Part shown: one piece after another, positions 12,949 to 13,773 of the stretch
Numbering within the stretch: position 1 is the stretch's first letter
Layout of the letters: each line of letters starts with the position of its first letter
Source: DASRHY01 sp046765875
GTDB taxonomy: Bacteria; Actinomycetota; Actinomycetes; Propionibacteriales; Kribbellaceae
Length of the DNA stretch: 13,773 bases
Assembly: GCA_046765875.1 (NCBI GenBank)
Contig: JBKPSJ010000123.1
Location: forward strand, 1 to 13,773
Direction of reading: 5' to 3'
Translations under genes and position numbers: made by a program
The notes under the pieces: generated by a model
What the model was told of the DNA's origin: nothing
Databases searched by the model: none
The model's input: the letters and a program-made list of their open reading frames with translations, nothing else

Positions 12949-13773
12949 AGCATCGTGCAAGAACCCATGACGACCCCGGTCCTGCGTCTCGGACCGCTGT
13001 TGAGGTACGCCGACGAGACGCGGGCGACGGTGTGGGTCGAGACCGACCGGCCGTGTGAGGTCGAGATCCTCGGGCAGGCCACACCGACGTGGTCGGTGCA
13101 CGGGCACCACTACGCGCTGGTGCTGATCGAAGGGCTGGAGCCGGGTACCGAGACCGAGTACGAGGTACGGCTCGACGGTCACCTGGCGTGGCCGTTGTCC
13201 GACCCGGAGTACGCGGCGTTCGGGCCGAGCGTGATCCGGACGGCGGAGGACGTCGGATCGTTCCGGCTCGCGTTCGGGTCCTGCCGCCGGGCCGAACCAC
13301 TGGACGAGCAGGCCCGCAAGAAGGTCGGACCGGATGCGCTGGCCGGACTCGCCGCGCGGCTCACCAGCACGCCGCGGTCGACCTGGCCGGACGCGCTGTT
13401 GTTGCTCGGCGACCAGATGTACGCCGACGAGCCGTCCGAGGCGGTGCTGCGAAGGATACGAGCGGCGCACACCGACCGTCCCGACGACGAGGTCGACAGC
13501 GAGATCTGCAACTTCGAGGAGTACACCTGGCTGTACGACGACTCGTGGACCTCGGTACCGGTTCGCTGGCTGCTGTCCACGGTGCCGGTGTGCATGATGC
13601 TCGACGACCACGACCTGCGCGACGACTGGAACACGTCGATCACCTGGCGGCGATGGGCGACCGCGCAGCCGTGGTGGCGTGACCGGGTGGTCGGGGCCTA
13701 CGCGTCGTACTGGATCTACCAGCACCTCGGCAACCTCACGCCGGAGCAACTCGCCGAGGACGAGGTGTACGCC
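12946..13773 (+). CDS. PhoD-like alkaline phosphatase family metallophosphatase (3' end missing)
   Basis: The first 276 residues are present and the gene runs off the right edge in frame. A beta-rich N-terminal part (about 10-100), like the PhoD N-terminal domain, precedes the metallophosphatase core. FGSCRR (110-115), LLLGDQMYADEP (152-163) and MLDDHDLRDDWN (218-229) carry the metal-binding Asp and His residues. No twin-arginine or Sec signal peptide is seen, so unlike secreted PhoD it is probably cytoplasmic. The start is uncertain: ATG 12946, GTG 12955 and ATG 12967 are in frame, none with a good ribosome-binding site. The family hydrolyses phosphate mono- or diesters; the substrate here is unknown. 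It lies just after the terminator and may be a separate unit. Confidence 0.85.
   Translation, partial: MSIVQEPMTTPVLRLGPLLRYADETRATVWVETDRPCEVEILGQATPTWSVHGHHYALVLIEGLEPGTETEYEVRLDGHLAWPLSDPEYAAFGPSVIRTAEDVGSFRLAFGSCRRAEPLDEQARKKVGPDALAGLAARLTSTPRSTWPDALLLLGDQMYADEPSEAVLRRIRAAHTDRPDDEVDSEICNFEEYTWLYDDSWTSVPVRWLLSTVPVCMMLDDHDLRDDWNTSITWRRWATAQPWWRDRVVGAYASYWIYQHLGNLTPEQLAEDEVYA

Overview
The base composition (very GC-rich, G/C-dominated third codon positions), frequent GTG starts, a mycothiol-type maleylpyruvate isomerase homologue, and several promoters that seem to give leaderless mRNAs (TAnnnT, seven bases, then the start codon) point to a high-GC actinobacterium. The gene set and style resemble the Kribbella/Nocardioides group, but that placement is an inference. 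The window looks chromosomal. I see no insertion sequence, phage gene, integrase, CRISPR array, rRNA or tRNA.

Layout. Positions 1-405 (minus) hold the start of a dienelactone hydrolase-family gene that runs off the left edge. It is divergent from 470-2095 (plus), a complete alpha-phosphoglucomutase, which overlaps by 4 nt with a small MmcQ/YjbR protein (2092-2451). A mycothiol-dependent maleylpyruvate isomerase-family gene (2461-3138, minus) converges on that pair. Next come a membrane-anchored spermidine-synthase-like protein (3386-4906) and an MDR-superfamily NADPH oxidoreductase (4915-5859), an apparent two-gene operon on the plus strand. Converging on it, with a 20-nt overlap, is a minus-strand pair: a HipA-like kinase (6214-6960) and a DUF3037 protein (5840-6217), joined by an ATGA overlap.

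Upstream of the kinase lies the only large non-coding stretch, 6961-7475. It contains a 73-nt near-perfect inverted repeat touching the kinase -10 box, a second related hairpin, and a run of small perfect hairpins. Two genes I do not recognise flank a divergent promoter region, 7476-8048 (minus) and 8180-8572 (plus). A GTGCC-N6-GGCAC palindrome there resembles the one at the kinase promoter.

The right half is a plus-strand series that ends at a strong 30-nt palindrome (12829-12858). It holds an ACT-GNAT acetyltransferase (8647-9741), a 2-TM potassium channel with a cytosolic RCK module (9602-10669, overlapping the acetyltransferase by 140 nt), an ADP-ribosylglycohydrolase-family protein (10675-11940) and a ribokinase-like PfkB kinase (11937-12827, GTGA overlap). 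The last two suggest release of ribose from a riboside or ADP-ribosyl group and its phosphorylation. After the palindrome comes a PhoD-like metallophosphatase (12946 to the right edge, incomplete).

The best candidates for something not well described are the HipA-like kinase/DUF3037 pair with its unusual upstream inverted repeat and hairpin-rich leader region, and the channel/ADP-ribosylglycohydrolase/ribokinase neighbourhood.
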